64,000 nucleotides of DNA from assembly GCF_949628215.1 (NCBI RefSeq), contig NC_134277.1:123801963-123865962 (forward strand), given 5' to 3'. Positions within the stretch are counted from its first letter, which is position 1; each line of letters opens with the position of its first letter. This document shows, piece by piece, positions 62,851 to 64,000 of the stretch. This DNA is from Phalacrocorax aristotelis (Eukaryota; Chordata; Aves; Suliformes; Phalacrocoracidae). The notes beneath the pieces were generated by a model. The model was not told the DNA's origin, did not search any database, and saw nothing but the letters and a program-made list of their open reading frames with translations. The position numbers and the translations under genes were made by a program.

Positions 62851-64000
62851 CACGTTAAGCGGTTGTTAATTACACTTGAAAAGGCTCGTATTTGACAATC
62901 GTCTTAGAAAAAACGCAATTACAAGCGTGAAAAAATATTTTTGCTTGTTTACTTCCCGTGTGCAAACTGGGAAGCTTCATGTTCAGTTGATAACCAGCAG
63001 CAGTGGGAACCTGCTTTCCATTAAAAAAAGTCTTTAAAGAGTCTTTCATCCCAGAGAGTATTCTAAAAATAAACATTTTCTTTACTCTGAGGAAACAGTG
63101 TAGGCATTCTGGTTTTGGTTTTATTTTTATCAAATAAGTGGTTTTGATTCCTGGCAGCTGGTTTTTTTTTTTTCCTTTAACAAAAATCCAAACATTTCAT
63201 AACATTATCATTTTGACAAAGTAGTAATTTTCCAAACATTCTTTTTTTCTCCCTTTAAGCCAAGACAAGTTAGTATATATGGGTATTTCAAGACATCTGG
63301 CTTTAAAACACTCATTTTTAATTCATTTTTGTGGGAACTGCTGTGTTATTTGTTACCTATATTATTTCTTCTCTTTAAGGCAAAAAGAAATAACCAACCA
63401 ATAACCTCTTCCATTCCATATCTGAAACTCGTAAAAAAAAAAATCCCTCAAATGTACTGTTATCTAAATAAAATACTTAAAAGCTCAACTATGAATAGAA
63501 ATTAAAGGCTATAGAATATTTTTTTTCTCATTTTTCTGAATTATACCAGTTGTCTTCCTACTTTATAGCTGTCTTTTATCTTCCAGCAGTGACACCCACC
63601 ATCTGACTTAGGATCTCTCTACAGGAAGTCATTGAGTGACACAATAGAGTTAATGAATTGGTCTTTCACCTCCAAAAACCTGATCTAAATGCTAGCCTGA
63701 GATAATGAGCATGATGGAGTTCAGTAATGTCAGCAGAGTATTAACTTCTGTTTAAAGGAAGAATGAGCACTGGCAGGAAAATGGATTTTAAGAGAGATTT
63801 GGAGCAATTGCACCTGCATGCATTATGGCAACTCTAGCCTTCCTTCATTAGAGTCATATTCACATTATCTCTTTGCCATTTGAATAGAATTTGGCAGAGG
63901 TTTTTCTGCAGAGCATATCATTTATCAGGGACCTTTCTAGATATTTAAGTTCCCTACCACTGTAATATCTAAGCACCACACCTTCAGTACCTGGCCGTTC
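62851..64000. other. Intergenic AT-rich DNA to window end
   Basis: No gene, transposon or RNA gene recognised. A minus-strand ORF at 62870-63133 has no recognisable content. Confidence 0.6.

Noticed and set aside
62452..62853. 133-codon minus-strand ORF at the small CpG island
   Set aside because: Arg/Ala/Pro-rich low-complexity frame typical of CpG-rich DNA; no domain.

Overview
This window is vertebrate nuclear DNA and almost certainly avian. Three observations support this. A 5'-truncated CR1 LINE at about 20.59-21.91 kb carries the typical CR1 3' tail. A solo LTR of the avian ERVL type lies at 19.49-20.06 kb. Two minus-strand exons encode the N-terminus of PCMTD1, a protein-L-isoaspartate O-methyltransferase domain protein. 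Most of the sequence is AT-rich intron or intergenic DNA with many homopolymer tracts, as expected of a macrochromosome-like region. The species cannot be named from the sequence alone.

Layout. From 1 to about 35.5 kb the window covers the 5' half of PCMTD1 on the minus strand. A GC-rich promoter island spans about 33.9-36.3 kb. The first, non-coding exon is inferred to end at a consensus donor at 35190. A first intron of about 22 kb contains the LTR, the CR1 and a possible second old repeat at 26.05-27.13 kb. The first coding exon (12828-13134) is followed by a 4.07 kb intron and the next coding exon (8660-8762). The remaining exons, encoding the rest of the methyltransferase and the C-terminal half, were not found and should lie beyond position 1.

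From about 36.3 to 64 kb no protein-coding gene is recognised. This matches the wide interval known upstream of PCMTD1 in other vertebrates, where ST18 is the next gene. It does hold structure: a possible divergent, spliced, polyadenylated non-coding transcript from the PCMTD1 island (exons near 36.9, 37.55-37.70 and 37.80-38.1 kb); a second exon-like block at 50.4-50.6 kb; an unexplained GC-richer block with a 128-codon ORF near 44.8-45.2 kb; close matches to the CTCF consensus at 56.19, 60.62 and 62.52 kb; and a small CpG-rich island at 62.4-62.8 kb.

No convincing previously undescribed coding system is visible. The most testable leads are the divergent transcript, the convergent CTCF pair with CpG-rich DNA near the right end, the palindromic E-box in the PCMTD1 promoter, and two unrecognised ORFs. 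All splice, promoter and factor-site calls were made by eye and are inference until checked against RNA or chromatin data.
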